Shown here in pieces: positions 27,204 through 37,468 of a stretch of 64,000 nucleotides of DNA. The DNA is from Mycolicibacterium chubuense (GTDB lineage: Bacteria; Actinomycetota; Actinomycetes; Mycobacteriales; Mycobacteriaceae), in assembly GCF_001044255.1 (NCBI RefSeq), contig NZ_JYNX01000061.1, positions 6,478 through 70,477 of the forward strand. The letters are read 5' to 3'. The notes beneath the pieces were generated by a model. That model was not told where the DNA came from. It was given only the letters and a program-made list of their open reading frames with translations, and did no database searches. The stretch's first letter is position 1, and every line of letters begins with the position of its first letter. The position numbers and the translations under genes were made by a program.

Positions 27204-28489
27204 ATCGCGTCGGCGGCGTCGTCGGTGATGTAGACCGCGCCGTCGGGACCGGTGACCGCTGCCACCGGGCGGCCCCAGCGCGAGCCGTCCTCGGACTGGA
27301 AGCCGCCGACCAGGGTCTGCTGGTCGCCCAGATCGCCGTCGCGCCACGGGAAGAACGACACCTCGGGCGCGCGTGGCGGCGTGGCGTTCCACGAGCCGTG
27401 CACCCCGACGAGCGCACCCTCTGCGAACGGTTCGGGCAGTACGCCGGTGGTGAAGCTCAGCCCCAGCGGCGCCGAGTGCGCGCCGAAGCTCTGCTCGATC
27501 GGTGGCAGAGCCGCACAGTCCATCCGGCTGCCGTCGGCGTTGGTCTGGACGTCGCGGACCAGCGGCAGGTTCGCCGGCCCGCCATCGGGATTGCAGTACG
27601 GCCAGCCCAGCTCCCGTCCCGGCGTGAGCCGCGCCAGCTGTTCGCGCGGGTGCTCGCTGACATAGGACGGATCGACCTGACCGGTGCGCGGATCGGCGAT
27701 GTTGTCGCGGCCGTTGTTGGCCGTCCACAGCGCGCCGTCGGGGGCGATGGCCAGGCCGGTGCCGTTGCGGACACCGGTCGCGAACGGCTCAGCGGGCCCG
27801 CCGCCCGGCGGCACCCGCATGACCGTCGCCCGCGGCGGAGTCGCGGTGCGGTCCTCGGCCGTGATGTTGCCCGTCGACCCGATCGAGAAGTACACCGCCC
27901 CGTCCGGTCCGATCGCCACGCTCTTGAGCGCGTGGGCGTAGGCGCCGCGCAGGTCGGGGCTCTTCGCGTCGGGTAATCCGTCCGCCACGACGCGCGGGTT
28001 GGTGGCCGTGCCTTCGCGGTAGTCGTAGGCGTCCACCCGGTTGCTCTGCGCGACATAGAGCGTGCTTCCCGCGAAGGCCAGCCCGTGCGGCTGGTCCAGG
28101 TCGTCGAGCAGCGTCGACTCCTCGGCGCCGGAACCGCGGGGGGTGAACCGCGCCACCGTGCCCGCGCTCGGCACCGACACCAGCAGCGTGCCGTCGGGCG
28201 CCCAGGCGGCCAGCCGGGGCCGCGGCGTGCGCGCCCACACCGACAGCGTCCACCCGGCGGGGACCCGCACCTGCCGCGGCTGGTCGAACGGCGCCTGCGC
28301 CAGATCCGGCGGGACCTCGACGGTGACCACGTCGGTCCCGGTCGTCGCCGGCGCCGAGGACGCGGTGGCACCCGTCGACGACGACGGCGACGACGGCGAC
28401 GAGGGCGCCGGCGCGTCGGTACACCCTGCGAGCAGGGCTGCGCCGACGAGCAGCGCTCCGATTCGGTTATGCCGCAGCAAGTCCGGCAT
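27179..28489 (-). CDS. Lipoprotein with PQQ-type glucose/sorbosone dehydrogenase beta-propeller
   Basis: 436 residues. The signal peptide ends in the lipobox LLAGC, followed by a Ser/Thr/Pro linker and a six-bladed GSDH propeller with repeated blade motifs (WAPDGTLLVS, IGPDGAVYFS, IAPDGALWTA, TGPDGAVYIT). Relatives oxidise sugars using PQQ, but many mycobacterial members have no shown activity. The ATG lies within the end of the pirin gene, so the two form an operon. Confidence 0.8.
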   Translation of the reverse strand: MPDLLRHNRIGALLVGAALLAGCTDAPAPSSPSSPSSSTGATASSAPATTGTDVVTVEVPPDLAQAPFDQPRQVRVPAGWTLSVWARTPRPRLAAWAPDGTLLVSVPSAGTVARFTPRGSGAEESTLLDDLDQPHGLAFAGSTLYVAQSNRVDAYDYREGTATNPRVVADGLPDAKSPDLRGAYAHALKSVAIGPDGAVYFSIGSTGNITAEDRTATPPRATVMRVPPGGGPAEPFATGVRNGTGLAIAPDGALWTANNGRDNIADPRTGQVDPSYVSEHPREQLARLTPGRELGWPYCNPDGGPANLPLVRDVQTNADGSRMDCAALPPIEQSFGAHSAPLGLSFTTGVLPEPFAEGALVGVHGSWNATPPRAPEVSFFPWRDGDLGDQQTLVGGFQSEDGSRWGRPVAAVTGPDGAVYITDDAADAIYRLAPPA

Positions 28490-29234
28490 GCATCTCCCAA
28501 ACGAGGATTTCGGCGGCGTCGGTGGCGGTGACGCGCTGACCGCCCGACGCGGTGAACCGCACGGCGTCGCCTTCGTGCAGCGGTCCGGCGCCTTCGAGGA
28601 CCACCTCGCCGCGCGGCACGAACAGGTGCAGGTACGGCGCGTCGGGCAGTTCCACGCTCTGCCCGGGCTGCAGCCGGGCGCCGTGCAGCGCCGCGTAGCG
28701 GTTGCGGATCGTGATCGCGGCGGCGTCGCTGTGCTCGGGCATGCCGGAGGCGATCGTCACCAGGCCGCCACGCAGCAGCTCGTCGTCGATCTCGAGCTGC
28801 TGATAACCGGGGGTGATGCCCGATTCGTCGGGCACCACCCACATCTGAACGAAATGCACGGGCTCACTGTGCGTTTCATCGCCCGTCAGCGTCCACGAAT
28901 CGTTCTTCTCGGAATGCAGGATGCCGCGGCCGGCCGACATCCGCTGCGCCAGCCCCGGGTAGATGACCCCGGAGTGGCCCGTGGAGTCCTGGTGCACCAG
29001 CGAGCCGCGCAGCACCCACGTGACGATCTCCATGTCGCGGTGCGGATGGGTGTCAAAACCGGTGCCGGGCTTGACGATGTCGTCGTTGTTGACGAGCAGC
29101 AACCCGTGGTGGGTGTTGTCGGGTTCGTAGTGACCGCCGAACGAGAACGAGTGCTTGGAGTCCAGCCAAGCGATCTTCGTGGCGGCGCGATCCTCGGCGC
29201 GCCGGATGTCGACGACGCTGTGGGTGGTGGTCAT
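28467..29234 (-). CDS. Pirin-family cupin protein (Rv0181c type)
   Basis: 255 residues from the ATG at 29234, preceded by GAGGAG. The bicupin has the Fe-binding block GFDTHPHRDMEIVTWVLRG and GILHSEKN, which supply the His/Glu ligands in pirins, some of which are quercetin 2,3-dioxygenases. The position before sigG parallels Rv0181c. It diverges from a MarR gene across a gap holding an inverted repeat, so MarR control is likely. Confidence 0.85.
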   Translation of the reverse strand: MTTTHSVVDIRRAEDRAATKIAWLDSKHSFSFGGHYEPDNTHHGLLLVNNDDIVKPGTGFDTHPHRDMEIVTWVLRGSLVHQDSTGHSGVIYPGLAQRMSAGRGILHSEKNDSWTLTGDETHSEPVHFVQMWVVPDESGITPGYQQLEIDDELLRGGLVTIASGMPEHSDAAAITIRNRYAALHGARLQPGQSVELPDAPYLHLFVPRGEVVLEGAGPLHEGDAVRFTASGGQRVTATDAAEILVWEMHAGLAAA

Positions 29235-29291
29235 GCGATCACTCCTCGGGAGTCTTGGCCAGCCTAGGTGGCTGTTCTGCGTCCGACAACA

Positions 29292-29309
29292 TGCATGACA
29301 CATCATGTA
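29292..29309. promoter_or_regulatory. Candidate MarR operator between pirin and marR genes
   Basis: TGCATGA-CACA-TCATGTA is an 18-bp inverted repeat with one mismatched pair, within the 92-base divergent gap. MarR-family regulators bind dyads of about this length. It lies just upstream of a TACAGT box for the regulator gene, so autoregulation is also possible. Confidence 0.5.
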
Positions 29310-29314
29310 TTCCG

Positions 29315-29320
29315 TACAGT
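29315..29320 (+). promoter_or_regulatory. Candidate -10 element of leaderless marR transcript
   Basis: TACAGT lies 6 bases before the ATG at 29327. There is no spaced Shine-Dalgarno, so the mRNA is probably leaderless. Confidence 0.4.
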
Positions 29321-29326
29321 GGGGGG

Positions 29327-29800
29327 ATGGAATGGCTCACGGCCGAGCAGCAGCGCATCTGGCGCGACTACCTGGCGATGACGAGCAGGCTGCATACGGC
29401 GATGCACCGTCAGCTCCAGGCGGACTGCGAACTCTCGCTGTCCGACTACGACGTCCTGGTCGCGCTGTCCGAGCGGGGCCCACTGCGCATCACCGAACTC
29501 GGCGAGTTGATCGGCTGGGAGCAGAGCCGGCTGTCACACCAACTGCGCCGGATGCGCGGGCGGGATCTGGTGGCGCGCGAGGGCGACGACGACGACCGCC
29601 GCGCCGCGACGGTGACGATCACCGATGCCGGCCGATCCGCCCTGGAGACCGCGGCGCCCGGGCACGTCGACCTGGTTCGCTCGGTGGTGTTCGACGGGCT
29701 GTCGCCGGCCCAGCAGCGCGCGTTCGGCGCCGCGATCGGCGCCGCGCTCGACCGCCTGCGGGCCGTCGGCAGGACCGACGAGGCGACTCCGCCGCGGTGA
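29327..29800 (+). CDS. MarR-family transcriptional regulator
   Basis: 157 residues with a winged-helix domain at about 30-110: recognition region LGELIGWEQSRLSHQLRRM and wing residues REGDDDDRRAATVTIT. It resembles the MhqR/OhrR-like group without a redox cysteine at the usual place. Divergence from pirin and the shared operator suggest it represses the pirin/propeller-lipoprotein operon. Ends 1 base before the convergent arsR stop. Confidence 0.85.
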   Translation: MEWLTAEQQRIWRDYLAMTSRLHTAMHRQLQADCELSLSDYDVLVALSERGPLRITELGELIGWEQSRLSHQLRRMRGRDLVAREGDDDDRRAATVTITDAGRSALETAAPGHVDLVRSVVFDGLSPAQQRAFGAAIGAALDRLRAVGRTDEATPPR

Positions 29801-29801
29801 G

Positions 29802-30125
29802 CTACTTCTCGACGAGGGCTCGCAACCGGTCGATGCGCCGATCCCAGCGCTGCGACAGCGTGGCCAGGTAATCCTGGGCGGCGAGCAGCGAGGTGGTCTG
29901 CACCGTCCAGATCCGCTCCCGGCCCCGTTTCTCACTGCGCACCACCCCGGCCGACTCCAGCAGCGCGAGGTGCTTCGCTGCCGCCTGCCGGGTCACCGGA
30001 ACCGACTGCGTCACCGCCGACGTCGAGCACGGCCCGGTGTCGCACAGCCAGATGACCATCCGCAGCCGGTGGGGATCGCCCAGCGCATCGAACAGCGGTG
30101 CCGCGCTCGTGGCGGTCACGCCCAT
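29802..30125 (-). CDS. ArsR-family transcriptional regulator
   Basis: 107 residues, a minimal winged helix-turn-helix (VTRQAAAKHLALLESAGVV is the recognition region). The metal-binding CxC of true arsenic sensors is absent; the two cysteines (CDTGPC) sit elsewhere. The ATG overlaps the stop of the upstream AHSA1 gene by 10 bases, so both come from one transcript. ArsR-AHSA1 pairs are common. It likely autoregulates through the two palindromes upstream of the pair. Confidence 0.83.
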   Translation of the reverse strand: MGVTATSAAPLFDALGDPHRLRMVIWLCDTGPCSTSAVTQSVPVTRQAAAKHLALLESAGVVRSEKRGRERIWTVQTTSLLAAQDYLATLSQRWDRRIDRLRALVEK

Positions 30126-30595
30126 TGCGGCGCCGCCAGGTACTGCCCGATGAGGCGGAGCTGGGTGGCCCAGCCACCGCTGTTGTCGGCGAACGCCGCC
30201 GCACGACGGGATTCGGGAAGTGCGTCGAAGCCGGACTCCACGATCTCGACGAGCACGCCGCCGTCGGCCTCGGTCAACGTGAACTCCACCAGGGTGGTCA
30301 GGTCCGCGAACTCCGGCTCCGGCAGCGGATTCCACCGGAAGGCGAATCGGCGGGGCGGCTCGACCGTGACGACGTGCAGCGGAAACGTCATGCCCGCGAA
30401 CGACTCCTGGCTCGCGGCGACCTCGTCGTCGACCGCGGTCGGTGTCATCACACCGGTGACGGTGGCCCCGGCAACGAACGGTCCGTCGACGGTCATCCCG
30501 AACCAGATGCCGAATTCCGCGGAATCGCTGATGGCCCGCCACACCCGGTCGAGGGGGGCCCGCAGCAGTGCGCTCTTCTCGATGCGATCAGTCAT
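30116..30595 (-). CDS. SRPBCC/AHSA1-family protein
   Basis: 159 residues of the Aha1-C/CalC-like helix-grip fold: RAPLDRVWRAISDSAEFGIWFG at the start, WNPLPE in the middle, and a C-terminal helix ending GGWATQLRLIGQYLAAP. First gene of a two-gene operon with the ArsR regulator. The ligand is unknown. Its Shine-Dalgarno AGGAGG is embedded in an inverted repeat. Confidence 0.82.
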   Translation of the reverse strand: MTDRIEKSALLRAPLDRVWRAISDSAEFGIWFGMTVDGPFVAGATVTGVMTPTAVDDEVAASQESFAGMTFPLHVVTVEPPRRFAFRWNPLPEPEFADLTTLVEFTLTEADGGVLVEIVESGFDALPESRRAAAFADNSGGWATQLRLIGQYLAAPQWA

Positions 30596-30598
30596 TAT

Positions 30599-30614
30599 GC
30601 AACCTCCTGGTTGC
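30599..30614. promoter_or_regulatory. Operator palindrome overlapping the Shine-Dalgarno of the AHSA1-arsR operon
   Basis: GCAACC-TCCT-GGTTGC is a perfect inverted repeat; on the coding strand it reads GCAACCAGGAGGTTGC and so contains the ribosome-binding site. Candidate ArsR binding site. Confidence 0.55.
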
Positions 30615-30645
30615 CTTTTACGCTAGACCAGATCGCGGTCGATGT

Positions 30646-30661
30646 GCAACCTTTTGTTTGC
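30646..30661. promoter_or_regulatory. Second copy of the AHSA1-arsR operator
   Basis: GCAACCTTTTGTTTGC repeats the first palindrome with three or four changes in the centre and keeps the outer GCAA/TTGC. It lies 47 bases upstream. Two spaced copies suggest cooperative binding by the ArsR protein encoded downstream. Confidence 0.45.
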
Positions 30662-30678
30662 CTATTGATCCGGCCGGC

Positions 30679-33600
<2,922 letters not shown>

Positions 33601-33687
33601 CCGACCGGCTGTGGATGAATTCGGTTGTGGGGATGAGCAATACTGGTCGGCGATGACATGTCTGCGGCCCGGCCTAGGTTTTCGGGC

Positions 33688-34440
33688 ATGAGCACTGACG
33701 AGAAGATGCTGGCCCGGATCGCCGCGCTGCTGCGCCAGGCCGAGGGCACCGACAACGAGCACGAGGCCGAGGCGTTCATGGCGGCCGCGCAGCGGCTGGC
33801 CACCGCCACGTCGATCGACCTGGCGGTCGCCCGGTCGCACAGCGAGACGCGGACGGCCGCGCAGACGCCGGTGCAGCGCACCGTCACCATCGGCGAGCCC
33901 GGCGCCCGCGGGCTGCGCACCTACGTGCAGCTGTTCGTGGTGATCGCCGCCGCCAACGACGTGAAATGCGACATCGCGTCGAACTCGACGTTCGTCTACG
34001 CCTACGGCTTCGCCGAGGACATCGACGCCACCCATGCGCTGTACACCAGCCTGGTGCTGCAGATGGTGCGCGCGTCGAAGGACTACATCGCCTCCGGCGC
34101 GCATCGGCCGACACCGACCATCACCGCGCGCATCAACTTCCAGCTCGCCTTCGGGGCGCGGATCGGGCAGCGGCTGGCCGAGGCGCGCGAGCAGGCCCAG
34201 CAGGAGGCGACGAGAGGTCCGGCGAGCAACCCCGGTACCGCGATCGCGTTGCGCAACAAGGACCTCGAGCTCAAGGACTACTACCGGCAGACGTCGCGGG
34301 CGCGGGGCACGTGGCGGGCCACCAGCGCGACGGCGGGCTACTCCTCGGCGGCGCGACGGGCCGGCGACCGCGCCGGGCGGCGGGCGCGGCTGGGCGGCGA
34401 GACGGAACTGGCGGGAGCACGCCCGGCACTGGAGAGATGA
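33688..34440 (+). CDS. DUF2786 protein (Rv0184 type)
   Basis: 250 residues. The N-terminal DUF2786 helix bundle (MLARIAALLRQAEGTDNEHEAEAFMAAAQRLATA) is followed by a mixed domain and a very basic Arg/Ala-rich tail, suggesting nucleic-acid contact. Length and place match Rv0184 (249 residues). Function unknown. The ATG at 33688 is preferred to an in-frame ATG 30 bases upstream. Confidence 0.78.
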   Translation: MSTDEKMLARIAALLRQAEGTDNEHEAEAFMAAAQRLATATSIDLAVARSHSETRTAAQTPVQRTVTIGEPGARGLRTYVQLFVVIAAANDVKCDIASNSTFVYAYGFAEDIDATHALYTSLVLQMVRASKDYIASGAHRPTPTITARINFQLAFGARIGQRLAEAREQAQQEATRGPASNPGTAIALRNKDLELKDYYRQTSRARGTWRATSATAGYSSAARRAGDRAGRRARLGGETELAGARPALER

Positions 34441-34471
34441 CCCGCGACGCGCAGCGCGCGAAAGTGCATGC

Positions 34472-34489
34472 CGCAGAGGGCTTTCTGCG
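34472..34489. terminator. Possible bidirectional hairpin between convergent genes
   Basis: CGCAGA-GGGCTT-TCTGCG forms a 6-base stem in the 52-base gap between the convergent DUF2786 and CPBP genes. There is no U-tract, so it is at best a weak factor-independent terminator. Confidence 0.3.
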
Positions 34490-34492
34490 ACA

Positions 34493-35359
34493 TCAGCCCT
34501 TCTGCTTCCAGAACGGCGGCACGACGCGGCCGCGCCGCACCGCCATGATCAGCAGGACGACCCCCGTCGCGGTGCACAGCACGAACGCGATGACGGAGGC
34601 TTCGATGCCGAAGACGCCGCCGGTCAGCAGTGCCGGGCCGTCGATGTCCGGCTTGATGAGACCGGGGAGGGCGTAGCCGCCCGACACGGTGCCCGAGAAG
34701 ACGGCGGACTGAGTGAAGTTCCAGGCGAAGTGGAAGCCCATGCTCATCCACAGCCGACGGGTCAGCATGTAGGCCGCGGCGAGCAGGATGCCGGCTTCGG
34801 CGCTGATGAAGATGGCGCCCAGGAGCGTCGCGGTCGGGTTCATAAGGTGGAGGAGACCGAACACCAGTGACGACACGGCCAGCGAGATCCAGCTGCCCAG
34901 CAACTCCTCGACGATGCGGAACAGCGCGCCGCGGAACAGCAGCTCTTCGAAGATCCCCGAGCTCAACGGCACGGCGATCGCCGGCAGCATCGCGGACACC
35001 GGGTTCAGCCCGTCGATCCGGTAGATGCCCGCCACGATGAGGATCAGGATGCAGGCGGTGTAGAGCCCGGCTCCGATGAGGAGGCCGATGCCGAGTTCCC
35101 GGCCCATTCCGGGTAGCGCCAGTTCGGTGACCGCCCGGCGTTCGACGAGGCGGACGAATCCGATGTAGACGGCGAAGCCCACCGCACACCAGCCGATGAC
35201 GACGGCGATCTGCAGCAGCGGATCGTCCGCCGTGTCGCCGATGAACTCGTTGCTCTTGGCCAGCAGGAAGAACAGCGCGGCGCCGAGGACGGCGAGGCGC
35301 AGCGGCGGGAACTGCGCGACACGAAGCCATACCGGCTTGTGGCTGGTCACATCGTTCAT
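34493..35359 (-). CDS. CPBP-family intramembrane metalloprotease
   Basis: 288 residues, about eight membrane segments. The Abi/CPBP motifs are complete: EELLFRG (Glu138-Glu139), the FGLLH histidine and GFHFAWNF with the third-motif histidine. The family cleaves or processes membrane peptides and prenylated proteins. It sits between the Rv0184- and Rv0185-type genes, where M. tuberculosis appears to have no such gene, so it is probably an insertion or a loss elsewhere. Confidence 0.83.
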   Translation of the reverse strand: MNDVTSHKPVWLRVAQFPPLRLAVLGAALFFLLAKSNEFIGDTADDPLLQIAVVIGWCAVGFAVYIGFVRLVERRAVTELALPGMGRELGIGLLIGAGLYTACILILIVAGIYRIDGLNPVSAMLPAIAVPLSSGIFEELLFRGALFRIVEELLGSWISLAVSSLVFGLLHLMNPTATLLGAIFISAEAGILLAAAYMLTRRLWMSMGFHFAWNFTQSAVFSGTVSGGYALPGLIKPDIDGPALLTGGVFGIEASVIAFVLCTATGVVLLIMAVRRGRVVPPFWKQKG

Positions 35360-35454
35360 GGCAGGCTTTCAGCTGTCGTTGACGGGATTGTCATTGTCAC
35401 GCATCCCGGTCTGGACGGTGACCGATCGCCACGGTGTGACCGACGAATCCCTCT

Positions 35455-35943
35455 CTACGCGCCGCGAATCCCCGAAGCGTGGTATCCGGCGCGGAGCAGC
35501 AGTGCCGCCTCTGCTCCCAGCACGGCGTCGACCAGGAACAGCATCGCGTGCCGGAACTCCGCTCCGTGCCATCGGGTTCCACTGCGGGTGGCCGGGAGCC
35601 CTTCGCTCACCGAGAGGTGGTGAGCCAATTCGTGCAGCACCGTGCTCTCACGACCAAAAGCCCTGTTCACCATCGGGATTGCCACCGTCGCGGTCGACGG
35701 CTCGTAGTGCGCCTTGCCTTGACCGCGGCGCTCCCGGACGCGGACCGGCCCGGCGTTCGGGTAGCGCTGTCGTACGGAGTCCGATGTCAGCACCGTGTCG
35801 ACATACCGCTGCACCGAGGCGATGTCGGCGAATCGCTTCTGCAGGGGAACGTTGAGGTGTGAACCGTGGAAGTTCACCGGCCCGCCCCTGTCGAGCACGG
35901 CGGACCACTGGTCTTCGGCCCCGTAGACCGCTGATGCGCTCAT
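35455..35943 (-). CDS. Putative zinc metallopeptidase (Rv0185 type, SprT-like)
   Basis: 162 residues with the zinc-binding HExxH at LHELAHH (His104, Glu105, His108) and a likely third ligand at His126 in WHGAEFR. It resembles a small actinobacterial TIGR04338-type putative metallohydrolase family. No signal peptide, hence cytoplasmic. The ATG at 35943 is the only reasonable start. The substrate is unknown. The 95-base gap to the CPBP gene holds nothing obvious. Confidence 0.75.
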   Translation of the reverse strand: MSASAVYGAEDQWSAVLDRGGPVNFHGSHLNVPLQKRFADIASVQRYVDTVLTSDSVRQRYPNAGPVRVRERRGQGKAHYEPSTATVAIPMVNRAFGRESTVLHELAHHLSVSEGLPATRSGTRWHGAEFRHAMLFLVDAVLGAEAALLLRAGYHASGIRGA

Positions 35944-36013
35944 GTCGGACGCCTGCCGCCGGACAGCATGGTCAGCATTCTGCCGTGCATCTGATGGGTC
36001 ACGCCGCGCGCGG

Positions 36014-36019
36014 TACGGT
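36014..36019 (+). promoter_or_regulatory. Candidate -10 element of leaderless O-methyltransferase transcript
   Basis: TACGGT lies 7 bases before the GTG at 36027 without a Shine-Dalgarno. Confidence 0.4.
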
Positions 36020-36026
36020 CGCGGAT

Positions 36027-36686
36027 GTGACCGAACCCGACTGGGTGTCTCTCGACGAGTTGTTCACCGACCTGCTGCACACCGAGGACGATGCGCTGCG
36101 CGCGGCCAGGGACGCCGGTTCCGCAGCGGGTATGCCCGCGATCGAGGTCTCGGCGCAGCACGCCAAACTGCTGTCGCTGTGGGTGCGGGTCGCCAAGGCG
36201 CGCCGGGTCCTCGAGATCGGCACGCTGGCCGGCTACTCCACGATCGCGCTGGCCCGCGCGGTCGGGTCCGACGGCTCGGTGGTCAGCCTCGAGTTCGAGC
36301 CGGCGCACGCCGAGGTGGCTCGCGCCAACCTGGAGCGGGCGGGGGTGGCCGACCGTGTCGAGATCGTCGTCGGCGCGGCGCTGGACACGCTGCCCACACT
36401 GGCCGACCGGGCACCGTTCGACCTGGTGTTCATCGACGCCGACAAGGAGAACAACGTCGCCTACGTCGAGTGGGCCATCTCCCTCGGCGCCCCCGGAACC
36501 GTGATCATCGTCGACAACATCGCCCGCTTCGGGCGCGTGCTCGATCCCCGGCCCGACGATCGGCAGGCGCAGGCCGTCCGCGACATGCTCGCGATGATGG
36601 GCGCCCACCCGCGCCTGGACACGGCCGCGATCCAGACCGTCGGCACTAAGGGGTGGGACGGCTTCGCAGTCGCGGTGGTCGGTTAA
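36027..36686 (+). CDS. SAM-dependent O-methyltransferase (Rv0187 type)
   Basis: 219 residues of the class I COMT/CCoAOMT family, Mg-dependent. SAM motif I is VLEIGTLAGYSTIALARAV (about 61-79), the acidic-loop glutamate follows in SLEFEPAHAEVA, and the metal/catalytic block is LVFIDADKENN with the downstream VDN. It is the last backbone gene before the accessory region and corresponds to Rv0187. It is distinct from the longer MysB methyltransferase 3 kb away. Converges with the 2OG oxygenase, 4-base overlap. Confidence 0.85.
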   Translation: MTEPDWVSLDELFTDLLHTEDDALRAARDAGSAAGMPAIEVSAQHAKLLSLWVRVAKARRVLEIGTLAGYSTIALARAVGSDGSVVSLEFEPAHAEVARANLERAGVADRVEIVVGAALDTLPTLADRAPFDLVFIDADKENNVAYVEWAISLGAPGTVIIVDNIARFGRVLDPRPDDRQAQAVRDMLAMMGAHPRLDTAAIQTVGTKGWDGFAVAVVG

Positions 36687-37468
36687 CGCCAGGCCGCGCG
36701 GTTCACGACGGTGCCGCGGTGCATCACCCGGTCACCGACCACACCGTCGTGGTCGGCTTTGTGCATGACGCAGCGGTTGTCCCAGATCACCACGTCGTCG
36801 GGCTGCCACTGGTGCCGAAAGACGTTGTCCGGCCTGGTGGAATGCGTCAACAGCTCGTCGATCAACTCCGCGGCGGCCTCCGGTGCCATCCCGCTGACCT
36901 CCCGGCAGCGCTGGCGGGTCGACAGGTACAGCGCCGTCCGCCCGGACAGGGGATGCCGCAGCACCAGGGGATGCTGTGCCGAGGTCTCCGCGCCCTCGTC
37001 GAGGTCGAGCCCGGTGACGACGTGGGTGACGACGCGCTGGCGGATGCGGGCCTGCACGTCCCGCGGCAGCGTGTCGTACGCGTTGAACTGGTTGGTGAAC
37101 AGCGTGTGCCCGCCGCGTTCGGGCACCGTCACGGCGCGCAGCGCGGTGTAGGCCGGCGGGCAGCGCAGATAGCTGGTGTCGACGTGGAACGACGAGCGCG
37201 GCGCCCGGGTGCGCCCGACGTTGGTGATGACGTTGAGCAGTGGGGCGTGCGGGACCGGGGTCTCCCCGGTGGTGAACACCAGCTCGCCGAAGCTCTGCAG
37301 GAACCGCACGAAGTCCTCGTCGCCGACGCGCTGGCCGGGCAGCACGAGCACTCCGTGCACCGCGAGCAGGGCGCGCAGATGCGCGACGACCGTGGGGTCC
37401 AGCGGGCCCACCCGGACTCCGCGCACCTGGGCGCCGATCGGATGGCGGGTGGTGATCTCGATCGTCAT
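36683..37468 (-). CDS. TauD/TfdA-family Fe(II)/2-oxoglutarate dioxygenase in MAA operon
   Basis: 261 residues. The iron facial triad is complete: His95 and Asp97 in FHVDTSY, His236 in NRCVMHKAD, and the 2OG-binding Arg251 in MHRGTV. Last gene of the mys operon; its ATG overlaps the mysD stop by 4 bases, so co-expression is near certain. Cyanobacterial palythine clusters use an unrelated-subfamily 2OG oxygenase (MysH, PhyH type) to trim the mycosporine side chain. A similar tailoring role here is inference. Taurine dioxygenase is less likely given the operon. Confidence 0.8.
   Translation of the reverse strand: MTIEITTRHPIGAQVRGVRVGPLDPTVVAHLRALLAVHGVLVLPGQRVGDEDFVRFLQSFGELVFTTGETPVPHAPLLNVITNVGRTRAPRSSFHVDTSYLRCPPAYTALRAVTVPERGGHTLFTNQFNAYDTLPRDVQARIRQRVVTHVVTGLDLDEGAETSAQHPLVLRHPLSGRTALYLSTRQRCREVSGMAPEAAAELIDELLTHSTRPDNVFRHQWQPDDVVIWDNRCVMHKADHDGVVGDRVMHRGTVVNRAAWR

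Noticed and set aside
36683-37468. Calling the dioxygenase tauD, partner of the tauCAB importer
   Set aside because: It is 33 kb away and overlaps mysD; operon context is stronger evidence than the family name.
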